A stretch of 64,000 bases of DNA from Capitella teleta (Eukaryota > Annelida > Polychaeta > Capitellidae). Position numbers and translations under genes: made by a program. The notes under the pieces were generated by a model. That model was not told where the DNA came from. It saw only the letters and a program-made list of their open reading frames with translations, and ran no database searches. Location of the stretch: assembly GCA_000328365.1 (NCBI GenBank), contig KB294122.1:1570-65569 (forward strand), given 5' to 3'. Of this stretch, positions 34,196 to 48,660 are shown piece after piece. Position 1 is the first letter of the stretch, and every line of letters begins with the position of its first letter.

Positions 34196-37100
34196 CAGAC
34201 CTTTTGTCATCTGATTCATAGATTCATCAAATTTAAAAGGTGTGAAATTTGACTTTTTTTGTGCTCCCATTTCACGTCTCGATGCTCGTTAACCGTGGGA
34301 GGCCCAAAGGAGCATTTCTTTCAGCAGTTCTGAATGAAGAAATACCGCACTTGTTTCAAGCTATTATCTGCCTCAGTAGGAGCATCGTTTAAATTACTTG
34401 GTCTCTAATTTAAAAGCTACCCAAAATTCGATGAGGTATATGTGGACAAAGAACAAAAACTGGTTGGATTCAACATTCCAAAATCCACAGCGGAATTGAA
34501 ATAATAAAATGCACCCTTTTGTTTCAACTGTGCCGACAAGGAAAATTCTTCCTTCCTTTGGGTTTGTGTAGTGGCTTGCACAGGATTTCTTTTTCTGCAT
34601 CTGAGAAAATTGCATCAATCAAGACATTTCACGTTTTTGCAAAGTGACGTACATCACTTTCGACCGTCCGCCGTATGGCCTTCTTAACGGACAGATGATT
34701 GCTGTTTATGAGAAAACGTTTCTTGAACACGTAGAGGTTACAAGTGGACATTTCTATATTTAGCAGACATTGGTGGTTATAAATAGTACTGGTCACATCC
34801 ATAAAGTGACCAACATTAAGCATGAGCATAATAAAGCAACCAAATTGACTATCAAAGCTATCATCCATCATGCGTCCTGGTGTGCATTTTCTAATAGCTC
34901 ATAATGTGTCTGGAGGTTTAAGGAAGGGCGTAAACGATGCACAATCACTGGCCTGAAGTGATTTATTGGAGCATTCAGCCATATGGTCCTGAACGCTGAT
35001 TGGGTGGTAAGAATATCACATGGTGTGATGATTTGGATTGCCGCACCTTCGTTGAATTTTGAACTGAGTCTTTGACGTAGTGACTACAACTCATCATTTA
35101 TCCACAGGTTTGGTGGTAAGCTCCAAGCTCGTAATAACGAAGACAACCAATCACTTCATATTGGCTTTAATTTATCTTCAACAAATATCCGAAAAGTATG
35201 TCCAAAATAATAAGATGCTCAAGTTGTTACTAATTTAGAGGACAGTGACCGAGAGAGTGAGTGTAGATACTAGATAGTGTGTTGTTCATGGAAAATATTC
35301 GTGTCTTATATAATATACTGGAATCATAGATGTACGGCAGTCTGCGTTTCTAATAGACAATGCAGTAAATTGTGCCTTACAAGCATTTGACATCTGGTTG
35401 GGATGGGCGTGTTTGTTTCTCGGCGAACTTCTGACCCCTCAGCATCGCTGATTGTATCTTGACCGTCTGACCGTCTCAGTATCGCTGATTGCTTCTTAGG
35501 AGATGGAAGGATGTCCGTACAAACTTTGTCCGAAGGTCCATAAACACACGCAGAGTTTGCATAACCATACCAAAATAAAGCACCGAGTGAATTAATAAAT
35601 CACCCCTGCATGCCATCTCAACGGTCTGTCTTTCAGATAACCAGCTTCACCTTGCTTTGTGGTATACAAAAAGAATTGCCAAAAATTACACATACAACAT
35701 TATCTATCCAGTGATATTACGGTTCAACCACACTGTGCATCGAAAGTTCAGCCAATGGTTGGTCTTGAAATTCAAAAGTGGGGCTAATATTCTCCAATGA
35801 TCTACAACAGCCATCCAGGGTGACACGTGGTCACTCCGTGGATAACGTATTGTGGGCATCGGTCTATTTCGTGGAACCCACTGTGGCGAAATCATTGATA
35901 TTCCCACAGCTGTTGTGAAGCTGCCGCGGATTTTGATTAGACCAAAGAATTTACAGCGATGCCTATATTTTGGGTGTCAAAATTTTCCCCAGCATCTGAA
36001 ATGATGGAGGTATGTGGGCTCGGAATTGGATTGCTCACTATCCGATACTATATACAATGATATGCAGTGATTACCATCTCTGAATTCAACAGCTGATGAG
36101 CATTATGAATCAAATGGCTGAGATGTATTCCGTATGTCTTTTGATGTCACTAAGGCTTTCGACATAGAATGCTATAATGTTCATGCCGGTATCCAAGCAA
36201 TATTATCGTTAAAGCTAATTCTGGGGAAACGACAGCAATTAAGCGCTCATAACTCAGTTCCTTTGCGAATATTTTAATACAATCTAATCTGATCACGAAT
36301 CTTTGTGTTCTACTTCAGTGATCCGATGGCAATGCTCAGATATTGACAACCTTCCAGGCACTTAAGGTACATTGGGCCTTGAGAATAACATTATAACAAT
36401 GGTATAAATATGAAATTGCCTATAAAGTGACTGGATGAAGCCATAAGTGATGTATCTATTGATCTAGTTTGGTACAAAGGGGCTTAATTGATGTTTCTAT
36501 GGAATGTAAAACACACACGTGTTCATCTGTGCAAAACCCATTAGGTGGTATCCCGGAATTAGTCTGGGACATTTTTTTTGTCGATTCATTTCTGTTCAGA
36601 TTTTCACCGGCGTACAACATACACCTGCAATGCTTAGAATGCGCAGTTGTTTTATAAACTTTTATCATATGAAATTAAACATGTGTAAACAAACAGGGAG
36701 TAAATCAAAAATTAAAATTCATCCTTACATAACAGAGTTATATGTCGTTTTTACAATTACTTTTTACATCATTACCGGTGTTGCCTTATGTTTAAAACTA
36801 TCAATAGTAAAGCTCCAGTCTACAAAAATGATATATCACAAAAAAATTCCCGACTAGGACGATTCGATCATAGACAGCCGTACTCCTGAATGTGCCAAAA
36901 GCTAGGTCCATGTGTGGTGACCGCGCCTTCTCCGTTGCTGGGCGACGAGAATGAAACACACTACCTGCAAATGTACAATCTTGAATTATGACGATTTAAT
37001 GAAATATTTGAAGGCTTATTTAATTCGATCAGATTATGTTTGTTGAACTATTTTATGCATTTCATGCTTTATGTTTGTAATGGTTTTATGGTTTTATCTT

Positions 37101-38100
37101 GTTTTTTTTTTTCTTTTTATTTTTTTTTTATTTTTTTTTTTTACATGTATATACGCATCTGAAACATAATTTTATGTGGTTAATGCCTTGAAGAAATAAA
37201 GTTATTTATTGTGTTTATTTATTTTATTCCGGGGTACGTTTTACAAATTGATCTTACAACTTAGCTTATAGGAATATCTCTTAACTTATTCTAAATCATT
37301 TAATGGTTTGTTTGGAGGAAATCAGATTTTTTTTGGAACTCTTCAGTTCGCCCTTCAATCCATGGATTCAAACTAGCTGCCATTTTTATTGACAGTGTAA
37401 GATAGAACGCTGATTTCGAAGGACGATTTGGCCTACCAGCGCTTTTGCTATTTCTAAAATGACAAATCGATCGGAGATACATGTAGTAGTTATCACAAAC
37501 AAGAAAATGGCTATATTAACTATGTAACAAGAAGGATTTAAGCTTTCTAGGAAAGTTGAAGAGGTGAATGTGAGATAACTTGTGTTTGCAGAAAGAGACT
37601 CAGATTATTACACTATTCAATATTAACTATAAGTCTTGATATTTTAGTCAATCTGATCCACACTATATTACATTCATTTTCCTTTGTTGCTAGTGCTTGG
37701 AGCATTTTTCTGATCGTTCTGATGAAATTTACGCCTTAAAAATAAAGTCATTGTTATCGTTATCATTAAAATAAGGGTAAATCTATAGTAGCACTGATTC
37801 TATAGTCTATTAAGAATGTAAATCTACATTGTAGCTTGATGAAGCCAGACAACACAAAAGAGGTCTATTTATCAGCTTCAGTGCGAATAGGTTTAATTGG
37901 GGTTTCCCGTGAGCATAAAGCACAATTTATGAAGAAAGCAATAAGTGGAATTCCTGAATTAGTTCGGGGGCAATTTATGTTGATTCGTGTTTTCATTTAA
38001 CACCCAAAATGCACATGTTATACCAGTACTCTACGAGAGTCATGGTTTTTAGACTAGCTATAATTTTGCTCATCTAATGTTAAGAGGCAGAAAGTTAGAT
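34193..38100. other. Gene-poor DNA, nothing recognised
   Basis: It contains T-rich low complexity near 37100-37142 and scattered short frames, none with recognisable similarity or exon structure. Confidence 0.4.
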
Positions 38101-38115
38101 GCCAAAGACCATAAT

Positions 38116-38371
38116 CACGGGCGTTATGATTGTGAATTATAATTGTAATTCTTATAATTGTAATTCTTCGGTGACTCTGCAGTACTGCCCAACTGCGTAA
38201 CAAGGCCGGGCGCTGTGTACTACTGTCTATGGTGGTATGCAGGATAAAAAACCCTTGGGATTTATCGATAAGAGTAGGGGGAAACCCCGGTCCCGGGCCT
38301 TCTGTTCTGGCGCCCGTATCAGACGAATGGCTTGGGTGGGGCCGTAAAACCCCAATCACTCACTCACTCAC
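38116..38371 (+). mobile_element. 5'-truncated tRNA-derived SINE with a perfect 15-bp target duplication
   Basis: GCCAAAGACCATAAT sits on both sides (38101-38115 and 38372-38386). The insert starts at CACGGGCGTTATGATTGTGA, just past the tRNA-related head of the full copy at 58486-58833, and follows that copy closely to the (ACTC)n tail. 5' truncation plus target duplication is the mark of LINE-driven retroposition. The minus-strand frame 38054-38359 is an accident of this element. Confidence 0.92.
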
Positions 38372-38386
38372 GCCAAAGACCATAAT

Positions 38387-41300
38387 AAGGGCATTCTGAC
38401 CACACAAAAGATTTTTGATGGACAAATAGCAAATGTCTCAAAATAGAGCACGGTAAGGAAACGTGACATGTCTAGGGTTCATCGACCTGTGAGCTGTGTC
38501 CCTGTATGGGTTCCATTGCAATTTCCACTTTTGGGGACATCTGCCACACGTGAGCTTTTATAGCGGTTCGATATTAGCATTCTAACCTTGAAATAAATGC
38601 TATTAGAAGATGAGCTCATGCACAAAAAAAATAATACTCTATCACACTTTTGATCGCTTCATCAGAACGGCTTGTTTCATACAGTTTTTACGAGATAAGT
38701 AGTTTCTCAATAAGCTTAGCTATCAAACCTTGTCCTCATTTTCATTTTACCAAATTCGATGACATTGCAAATTGATTCATTTCAAGACCAATAATGATGA
38801 GTGAGTGGAAATATTATATTTTCTTTGGAAATTTCATTTTGCTTTTTCTATAAATATGAGGTTTTATGAAGTGTCTGGTATTCATTGCCCTTTGAATTGA
38901 GGCATTACATTTCTATATCTAATCAGATTTGCTTATTCTGGATTACAGACATTCTATCCACATCTGTTCAATATAGCAATGCAATGACACACCATGTCCT
39001 GTTACAGTGTGGAACTTGACAAAGGCAAAGGACAAACGTCTAGACTGTTCATTCTTTAGTATTTGACATGAAACACAATACCACCAATGATGTAATTGGT
39101 GAATATTCCAACAGCGAAGAAGATCCCGTTGATGTTTTTTCTCGAGAGAGAAAACGCTGACTAGCTCAGGCATCTGGACAGCCAGGTCGCAATACAATAC
39201 CGCTTGTGATGGTGGAGATTCCGAGTATGAGGCCAGATCGGCACAGGCGTTGTGAATTTAGTAATGAACGAATATTTAATTGTCCAAATATCGGAAGCCG
39301 AAACTTTGAGCAGGAGATATTCGTACAAGCCGAATATGGAGTCTAATTTATATCCACTCCATTGCCGTAAAAAATAGCCGTAAAAATAGTTCATATATAA
39401 TTGTACAAAATGGAGCAAAAGTAGACTTCCACTACATGTTCACAATTTCGATGCTTTTCAATGACACTAGTGCGCTTTTCCGTGTAGATGTACAAAATGA
39501 GCGCAGCCAAAGTTAATCAATCGATACCAGGTAGTTTTGTTTTTTGAATAATGATTCAATTTTTCCAAATTGTTTTTTCTTATGTATGTATCCATGAGTA
39601 ACAAACTCCCTCGACAGAAGAAGTCTTCATACACAAACTCATTTAGCGACCACGCATTTTCTTTGGGTGCACTTTACAGTTCAAGCAATACTCAAGGGTA
39701 ACCCACCCACCCAATTGTCCTGTTTCTAATGAATCCGTGAAATACATAGCGTCTAAACGCAGGCGGGGCGACGGGGCGAGGGTATAATTAATGCAATGAA
39801 GTGTCGCGCAATCCCAGGTACTTATCCACTTTCGATCAAACGGATGTCACGAATACAGAGACTGGAGACGGCCGTTTGCTTTCACATTATCACTGACAGT
39901 CAGCGCTCGGGTGAGGGCCTCATAGCCAAACTTAAACTCGACGGTTTCCGAGCCCAAATGCTCAGATATGGTTTGGTTTCATTGACTCCCAGGGCGAAAC
40001 ATTAAAATGGCCAGTGCTCCGGATCTATAAAAGACTGAGCGTTATAATTCTTGTTCCAGGAAGAGCAGAAATAAATATTGTGATAATTGCCACCTTTAAC
40101 AAAGCTTGTTTTAACTTTTTTTTCCGCGATATCTACAGTTTTTCATAGTTAATAAGGCGAGGAAACGAATAAATGCCGACTTTCTTAAATGGTGTTTCAT
40201 ATCTCACGATTTCAATTTACAATAGACTACCTGCAGGCCCGATATATAGAGAGTGCGAAGTCATATTCTTTACTCATTGATGCAAGAATTATACTGCTGA
40301 GTGTTCCAGAGTCCGAGCACTGGCCACATCTAGATTTCGCCCAGGGAGGCAATGGAACTAAGTCCAACCCAGTGTGAATACAGAGCTCTGGGGAAGCCTG
40401 CGCTGTGACGATTGTCAGTGGGGTACTCACTGATGTAGGCCAAACGCTGCTTCTTGGCTGATTATAGTTCTGTCAGTTTGCACTTACCGTTCACCTGAGG
40501 GCGACGGTCAGCATACACTGTAAATTGGTGGCCTTCTAGCAAATGTTGGAACTGGCACAATATAGTTGACTTAAGCCTTCGACAACATGAGACTGAAAAA
40601 TGCTGTCAATTTCCATCCCGCAAGTACTCAATTGAGGCTCCAATTCATTCATCCGATGTATACAGGGCGAGAGTGGCAGCAGGTCGAGGGTGTGCGAGGG
40701 TGTTGGTTGGCTCAAGGACCGCCTGGCTACCTCAAAAACTTGAAGTATCAAAGGATTGCAATCCTTCTGTAATTCTTCTTTGCGAGTCCTGCGGGTCACT
40801 TGTGTGGTGAACATTTGTTTTTTTTTATCTGACCAACAATATCTACTTCAGTTTCGAACAACAATCCCTTCTTAAGATGAAGTGTCTATATATTTTTTAC
40901 ATCTTTATCCATATTCTTTTTTCGTCTCATTAGTCATAAGAAATTTAGAGAATATTTCAATATTCAGATTTGTTGCACTTTTTTTTATTTGATGTCAAAG
41001 TTTCAGAAAGTAGCCAATATTTGCAGTCCGAATACATGTATAAAGTCCAAAGTCGAAGATTTGCGCACCATGCTTATGATGGTGGCTTATTACATGTGTA
41101 TTTTTCGTCTTACGATGATACAGCACGAACAGAGGGAAACCTCGCCCAGCGTATTTCATAATTATGACACTCGTATCGCACAAACATGGAACACAATCGT
41201 AAATTACAATCACTATGGACACTCGACTATTCAGAGAGCACAAAAATGTTACAAGCTCTCAGGATCTACGACTCAATACACAATCCTTGACCTGAATAGT

Positions 41301-42131
41301 GTCAATGTCGTTTTACCTAAATGAAGAGAATCGAGAGAGTAGATAAAAAAGCCTGAGAACGAAAGGATAGAAGCTTATGACCTCAATAGTAGATGGCCTC
41401 TATTATGAGAAGTAACATCCTGTTAATGTTGGCAGTTGGAGGACATCGCTGAAGGTTATGCTCCGCAAAAGTAGTGGCCTTATTCATACTCACTATACAA
41501 CGCAATGGTACTCGCCCTACAAGCTATAACTCTTTATGTGTATTGACTATTGTTGCTGACTAAAATTCATTTGATTCCACGCGCAAGTCATTTGATCATT
41601 CAACACCTTGCAACGCTTTTTTGCCACCATTTAACCAATAACTGTTGGATCTATCTTCGAACAAAAAGGGGTGAAATTTACAGGTGCGTAACATGCATAT
41701 CGATTATGCGCAATATTCAACCCGAGAAGAACCCAGATAGGCCTCATCTGTTCTATTACAACAACCACTTGCCTCATGACAGTGCAATATCATCCCCAGG
41801 CACATCGTTGAGGTGTAATCATGTGACCCACTTAGAATTATAATCATAGCCCGAGAGGAACTCGCAGAAAAGACATCGGCACGTCAAGGGTTGCTATATT
41901 GTACCATTAAAAATGTTTTATTCTCGCATCGTCAGAACAGAAATGTCAGTTGTATCCCTGGGTGTTATCTATAGACGCAATAAATTTTTCCTTATGCGGC
42001 AAGTGAAACCAATTGTCCCTGATGTCAAACAAAAAGAAAAACTGTATCTAAAAATATGATGTAATTAATATATGACACAATTATAGCTTAACCAATCTTC
42101 TTAGTGACCAAATTTGTTGAATCTAGATGTT
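38387..42131. other. Gene-poor DNA with one dispersed repeat
   Basis: No gene recognised. The dispersed repeat at 39264-39370 is listed separately. Confidence 0.4.
39264..39370. repeat. Dispersed repeat, copy 2
   Basis: Matches 17690-17830 through TTGTCCAAATATCGGAAGCC, CTTTGAGCAGGAGATATTCG and GCCGAATAT, in the same orientation. Confidence 0.65.
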
Positions 42132-42168
42132 AAAATTCAATGTTCTAGATTCTAGAACATTGAATTTT
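42132..42168. repeat. Perfect palindrome, 18-bp arms, 1-nt spacer
   Basis: AAAATTCAATGTTCTAGA, then one T, then its exact reverse complement. Confidence 0.97.
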
Positions 42169-42289
42169 CCATGCGTTTAATCCTCACAATGGTTCATCAT
42201 AAATATCATCACACCCAGTCACTATGTCAAGAACATAGGGGTATATCCATGGACAGATCCCTCTCCGGAGAAAAATACGTTAACAATGT

Positions 42290-42968
42290 ATGTCGTGTTG
42301 CCTATGCCCAACTCAAGAGCTTATCAAAAATGAATCCCTAGAGTCCATTATACATGCTCTTTTTACTGCTCGTATTGATTACTGTAACTCAGTTTTTTAT
42401 GGTGTTAATGATCGTATTTTACAAAAGCTCCAAGTTCTACAAAACGCATGTGCCAGACTTTTAACAAATACTTCTCGTTTTTGACCAAATTACCCCTGTC
42501 CTTACAGAATTGCATTGGTTACCCATCATATATCGCATTGTTTTTAAACTTCTTTTGTTTACATTTAAATGCATGCACGGACTTTTACCAAAGTATCTGA
42601 GCGAACTTTTATCCCCTTACCAGCCGACCAGAAATATTAGATCACAAGACAGTTTTTTTTTTATCTGTTCCTTATACTAGGTCCCATGCATTGCACTCCT
42701 CAATTTCACTATTGTAGCCCCTCATTTCTGGAACCAACTGCCCTTTAAGCTTCGATCAGCCCAATCGTTGTCTGTTTTTAAATTTCAACTTGAAACCTAC
42801 CTTTTTTACAAGTGTTATGTTTAACTCGCTGAATTCGTTTTATCTTGTTCCCTTTCAAATGTTTTTACTCCTTCACACTTTTCCTTTTAAAACGAGCGTT
42901 TTAGAGCACTATTGTTGTGGATTTTACGCTATACAAAAATAAATCTTATTTTATTATTATTATTATTA
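42290..42968 (+). mobile_element. LINE 3' end: reverse transcriptase tail, 3' UTR and (TTA)n tail
   Basis: The translation reads FTARIDYCNSVFYGV and LQKLQVLQNACARLLTNTSR; after a frame change near 42484 it continues ITPVLTELHWLPIIYRI, LPKYLSELLSPY and FWNQLPFKLRSAQSLSVFK. This is the signature tail of CR1/L2-like LINE polymerases. It ends near 42822, followed by a short 3' UTR and a TTATTATTATTA tail. It is 5'-truncated, with a further frame change in the middle, and is inactive. Confidence 0.85.
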
Positions 42969-45900
42969 TAAACAAACTAATTTGAAATGCAGTCGAATCG
43001 AATAGTTTTGTTTACATTATTTTGAACTACGAATAGATGCCACATTTCAATGACTGTCGTAATTATATAATGTCAAGGCATAATGAACACAGAGAAGACG
43101 ATTGGGCAAACTGATGAAAAATACTTGTTCGGGTAACGGCACCACTTTTTTTTGTACGCAATGCTTTCAAACTGCATAACAAAATTGGACACTTCATGGC
43201 ATTTGGATTTGAAGTTGAACTGCATAGGAACAAAAGCTTCCATTGTCATTAATATATTCTGCTATATTGTCATTTTATCACGTAAACGACGTTTATAAAG
43301 TGGTCTGAAATGGTCTGTGCCAATAACAACGATAACATCCGGAATATTTAGCTTCGAAGATGATTTCCACAAAATAATATCAAGTTCTTGTTAAAAGAGA
43401 ATTGACTGAAGTCATTATTCGTATAGGTTTTTTTCCAGTCTTGCTAATGGTGTTTTATGAAGTCGTTTGTGTGTAAACTATTGCACGATAATCCACGTGG
43501 TTGAAGGAAGGAGAATTTTCCAGGAATGATTTGTTTTGCATTGTTGTCAATCAGCTGCTAATGGTATCAATCCGGAATACATAAAGGATTTTCGTCGATT
43601 TTGGGTTTTATCGAGGTCTGGGTATAAATGAAAGTTACAAGTATATTCCCAGTCCGATAAAAAAATTCACAGTTACATCATAAAGTTTTGGTGCTAATTA
43701 ATGTATTTTAATCCATTATATATATAATTTATTCCAATCGCAATTAAGCCTTGACATGATAGAAAGAACAGAAAAAGTGGATAGAGAAATAACAATATTA
43801 ATAATAGCAACAAAGTCAACATAAATGATAACAGTGGTTTATGACGACTCTGGTTTTGTGCATAATAAAAAGAATAAAGCTGTGCATTCTGTACAATTTA
43901 GTGCTAGGGCCTGAGCCATGCGTTCAACTGAGAGCTTGTCCTGATTGTTTAGTACAAATCTGACAGCTTGCATACAATGGGCTTATCTGGCGCTTTGAAC
44001 ATTACGTTTTAATGCAAATTTATGTGATGCACGATTTTCTATTACATGTAATTTTCCGGTTGACCACTTTGCAAAGATTATTGAATGAAATGAACATATT
44101 CAATTAAAACAAGTGTACGAAATGGATAAAATATTCACGCTCATTACGCCCAAAGATATTATTTCAGAACCACATTATGTAATAATTATATCGACAAAGA
44201 TATGCCTGTTGAAAGACATGCCTGTTGATTGAACATCTATCAACGGCATAATAAATAATAAGTTTCATTTCATAACTGCATTCAGTAAGATTGGGTTGTG
44301 AATCAATCTGAGTTTTGATTTTTGACTTTTGAATCACACCCAATAAGAAACAGGCATCGCTTTGTTGAATTGCCTTTGGCTGTTACGCAAATCGACTTAT
44401 GTTGATGTCATTTCGGGGAAGGTCACTGGCTCATTCATTCGGATCTAACTCTGATCCATCTGATGGGGTCGCTGACCTCAACGAATTGCATCCCAAATTT
44501 GGTGTTGATGGAAGCAGCATTTTAAACCACAACAAACCTTGTTGTTGGACAGATATCTGCTACCTCTGTGCATCAAACCAGAAGAAAATTAACACACATT
44601 TTCCTCAAAGTGTGATCTACATTCATTACATTTCAGGTATCTTGCAATCCTATATCTAGCCTAGTATAATGTTACTTTCATGGATCATTTTTTTTTGTAC
44701 ATTATCTTATCCAATTGTTTCTCAGGATTTTTTTCTCTTAGGTCTTTAGCTTTTATGGTTTTTAGCTTTTTAGCTCTTTTGGCCAAATTGCTGTTATGTA
44801 CTCAACATTCGAAACATAATTATATCCATATATCACTGTGACCTCGGTGTGCTTGAAAGATGAGCACCAAATCAGAGGAAGTATTTGATGCACTATTTGA
44901 TCAGAAGAGCAGCTCATACTTGAAGGTGAAAGCTCCATTGTTCTACTTTTGGTTTCCATGACAAATGTCAGCCTGACAATATGGTGTCACTTGTGTCAGC
45001 CAAATATAGTCATGCAATACATAAAACTGAATTATACAAGAAATAGGCCATCCTGAACAAATCTCACATGTCTCGCAAGTGGAAACTTGGAGTTTTATGT
45101 AAGAAATTTACCCTTACTACAATCAACTTAATGTTACAGACTTACAGCTAATCATTTGCCAATCAGTCTATGCACCTGGTTTCTGGATTGAAGATTTCCT
45201 CATCAGGTGATCAGTCGTCGTAACAGGTTTACAGATGAATAAAAACACACCTTGATTAGGCGCAACAGTCGAGTGCAAGAAGGTTTGAAAGCAAATTGCA
45301 TTATGCATGTACTCCTGTACCCAATAATCACCTCTTTCTACCTCGAAATCATCTTTGAAGAGATTGGTATCTGAGCTAAAGTCCCATTTCTCTATGCGGA
45401 TGAATCCTAACTACATCCGGTTCGTAATATATAAATAAAACACCCAACAATTAGTCTTGCTTATGACACGGATTAAATGAATGTGCAACTACCTATACAA
45501 GTAAATATACAAACGATATTGGTTCACTAGTGTGTACGCCCAATCGTCCATCTAAACAGGGCCTTCGTCAAGAAATGCCTGCGTTGCAATAAACAAGAGC
45601 TGGCTATATTCAAAATTCAAAAGCGCATTTTCAATTAGAAAAGAGGAATCTGGATATGAGGGAAAGTTGAAAGTGGGAATGGAGGCGGGTGGTTATTTTT
45701 GTAGCGTTTGTTAAATTATATTTTGAATTTTGATGGCCCCCGAACTTCCGTCCAATCAAGCATTTAATATATCACCAAAAGGCGATTCATTCGACATAGT
45801 GCATACACCATATCTCTGATTGGGTACTGGACGTATACACAATGCGCATGACCATTCCGATTGAGGTTGCTGCTCGGAAGCTGTTTTTGAGGTTCATAGT

Positions 45901-46716
45901 ACCAAGGACTGAGCGATGACCGAACTGACTTACGCGGACTTACTCTGGCTTCCTTGTAAACTACGAGCTCTCTTGTCAAGGGACAAGATTGGGCGTCTTT
46001 CTCTGTCAATGGAGTCTTTGCTATAAGGGGCAATTGGTGTTGTCGTGGGATCTTTTACCTGTTTCCTCTCACCGTCTGATTGCATTGGCTTCAATGTTGC
46101 TTGGGCGGTTGTGGTTGCAATAGCTCAGTGTCTAGGGCTCAGGTCAGAGACATTTAACGCAACAACCATTTGCACTTGTAAGTGAATCATCGTTAATGTG
46201 TTACACCCGGAATGTACGAGATGGTTCCTGCATAGCAAAACTAAATAGTAAAAGAAGATAAAAGTATATACATGAACATATAGACATCACTGACGATATT
46301 GTGTCTTCATATTATTTGGTTCACGGAAATTCTATTGATCAAATAAAAATAAAGTAACATGTTTTTCTTATTAAAAATAATTTGGATAATAAAAAAAGTC
46401 GAGAGGAAGATAAAACAAAATATTTAGACCATAATATTAAACACATAATGAATACATTCAAACCTACAATAAACAGGGCATTGAGCTGAGCTTTGCTATA
46501 TACAGTGATATCCCTAATCGACCATCAGCGAAGACAGTTATAAACACCACTTTGATGACATATGATTGATTATTCCCTAGATTAATTACAATTTTACAAA
46601 AAAATGATAAAGTAGCAATTTCGGGATCGGGACCTACTCGATCACATCCTTTTACCTGATCCGTCGAAGGAGAATCGAAATGTATCTGTGGATATAGAAC
46701 GTAGCATACTGTTTAC
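42969..46716. other. Gene-poor DNA, nothing recognised
   Basis: Short frames (for example 44399-44659 and 45764-46033 minus) lack recognisable domains. A lone A-box-like TAGCTCAGTGTCTAGGGC near 46128 has no B box. Confidence 0.4.
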
Positions 46717-46772
46717 CATTTCTGTTATCTGTGATTCCTCTTATAGAAGAGGAATCACAGATAACAGAAATG
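46717..46772. repeat. Perfect palindrome, 26-bp arms, 4-nt spacer
   Basis: The left arm CATTTCTGTTATCTGTGATT...CTCTT is followed by ATAG and its exact reverse complement. Confidence 0.97.
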
Positions 46773-48452
46773 ATTAGAGCAATTACTCTGAGCATTCACT
46801 CTTATTAAATTTGTGTCACATAGTGTGTGTCTCACTCGTTGTTTTCCAGCGTTGGTTTTACGATCTATGTTTTATTCTACTTTGTGATGGCAATTTTCTC
46901 ATTTCTAATAGATTGTTAAAGACAAATTTTTATCAATTATATCGATTCACTTCTGAGACATCTAGAATAAATCGACATAAAATAAGTATTTTCAATTTAT
47001 TTTTTAATTTGACCCTGTGATTGCGAAGTAATTGTATTCAAAACTTTCATGATCTCAAGCGCACCAGCTAAGTCATATTTTCTCAAAATTTTAGTTGCAC
47101 TGCATAACCTTCGGTTCAAAGAAAGTAATCCTGTCACCATAAAGGGGTTGTATAAAAACATACCGGTACATCCGCTGAGTTTGCTTTTGAAGAACATGAC
47201 AATGTCTAATATAATTGCACCACAAAGCCCTCGCGAAAGGGAAGTCAGTTCATTGACCCGAAATGTGCCTAGACTGAATGACGTTTACAGCAGTGAAGGC
47301 GGGTCGAAAATATCTGTGAGCTGTGATGAAAAGCGATTAGCAGCTAGTAATGATGTAAAATTCTGGATCAAACATAAATTTAATCTAACAGTATTGCGTA
47401 ACCAAGATGCAAGTCATTGTTGAGTGCAAGTAGTTAACATTTTGCATTCAGAGTTTCACAATAGTCTAGACTGTGGCAGTGACCCTTGAGGCTGACCGGA
47501 ATTGTCAAGATAGATGACTTGGCAAGTGCAAAGAAGTAATGCATTCTGGTATACATTCGTGCGAGGTTATTATGTCATAAAAGTAGCAGTAGTATGAAAG
47601 TAGAGCATGCCAGCAAAACTCATTATACTACAATTGGCAAGTAATTCACATTTTCACTAAACTTTAATCGAAATTATAAAAAAATAAACTGGGTATATTC
47701 CTGCGGATGCAATAGTTTCGGGACAACTGAACAGAACCTATAGAGGCACAAAGGACTTTAATCAAGGGATGAAAGAGAGGCGATCAAGAGGGTCACAACA
47801 ATACAACGAAGCCAAGTCGTCAGAGAATGAAGGTGCAAACCAACAAGATTAAGTAAAATCAATTCGTCAGCTGTTCAAGGTAAAGTTTGGTGCGCAAGAG
47901 CAAGGGGGTTAAGTCCCTAACCTTAATAAAGTAGGCTTATCTTTCGAATACCTGAGGAAGAAATGAGCAACCTGGTGCACCATCGAATTGTGAATTACCT
48001 GGGCTTCTGCCCCACAAGGGTTCTGTAACCCTGCTGAGATAATAACTTCCGGCTTCACTGTGACTTTACTGGCGTTGCAGATGACAGGTGGTAACAACCA
48101 ACTCCCCCGTACATGGCTTGTTCATTAAAGCTTTATCTTGAATACTGATCACACTTTCTAATCAAATGTCTATACATTTTGTCTTAGTACAAACAGGACA
48201 TCAGCAACATGAAATTTTATACTCTCGGTGCAGATGGAAAGCAGATCACAAATTTTCCCATTAATTTGTACCAGAGAAAAAAAAAATCATCAAAAATCCT
48301 TTTTAGCTGAAAATTAGGCTGAACTTTTTGTGATGCTCAGTTGATAGTATTAGACGCTAGACGACGTGCCTGTCCTATTGTTAGTCCGAGTGCAAATATG
48401 CTAACATTACTTTCGATGGTTCCAATCAAGATCTAGCGGTACGAGTCCGGAA
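46773..48452. other. Gene-poor DNA; one 124-codon frame of uncertain value
   Basis: A plus-strand frame at 47049-47423 is longer than most here but shows no known motif, signal peptide or conserved splice structure. It is left uncalled. Confidence 0.35.
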
Positions 48453-48660
48453 GTGATTGGCATTGCCGTCAGTTCTCGAGACTCATCAGGGAGCCATCAC
48501 TCAGAGCTTATCGCCTGCAATGACAGAGTGCAACGAAGCACAGAACACAGCCAGACACTCTTACGGAACAATCGCACGTGGAGTGTCGGCCAGAATTCAA
48601 CCTACACGTGGCATAATGTTTGTAAACCGCATATTTGGTATTATATCCTAAGCAGGAAGC
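48453..48660. repeat. Dispersed repeat, copy 1 (about 200 bp)
   Basis: Shares TATCGCCTGCAATGACAGAG, AAGCACAGAACACAGCCAGA, AGAATTCA and ACACGTGGCA, in order, with 54325-54550. Unclassified. Confidence 0.75.

Noticed and set aside
46120-46180. A-box-like TAGCTCAGTGTCTAGGGC
   Set aside because: No B box at the expected distance and no cloverleaf could be drawn.
47049-47423. 124-codon plus-strand frame
   Set aside because: No signal peptide, domain or splice support; could be revived by transcript evidence only.
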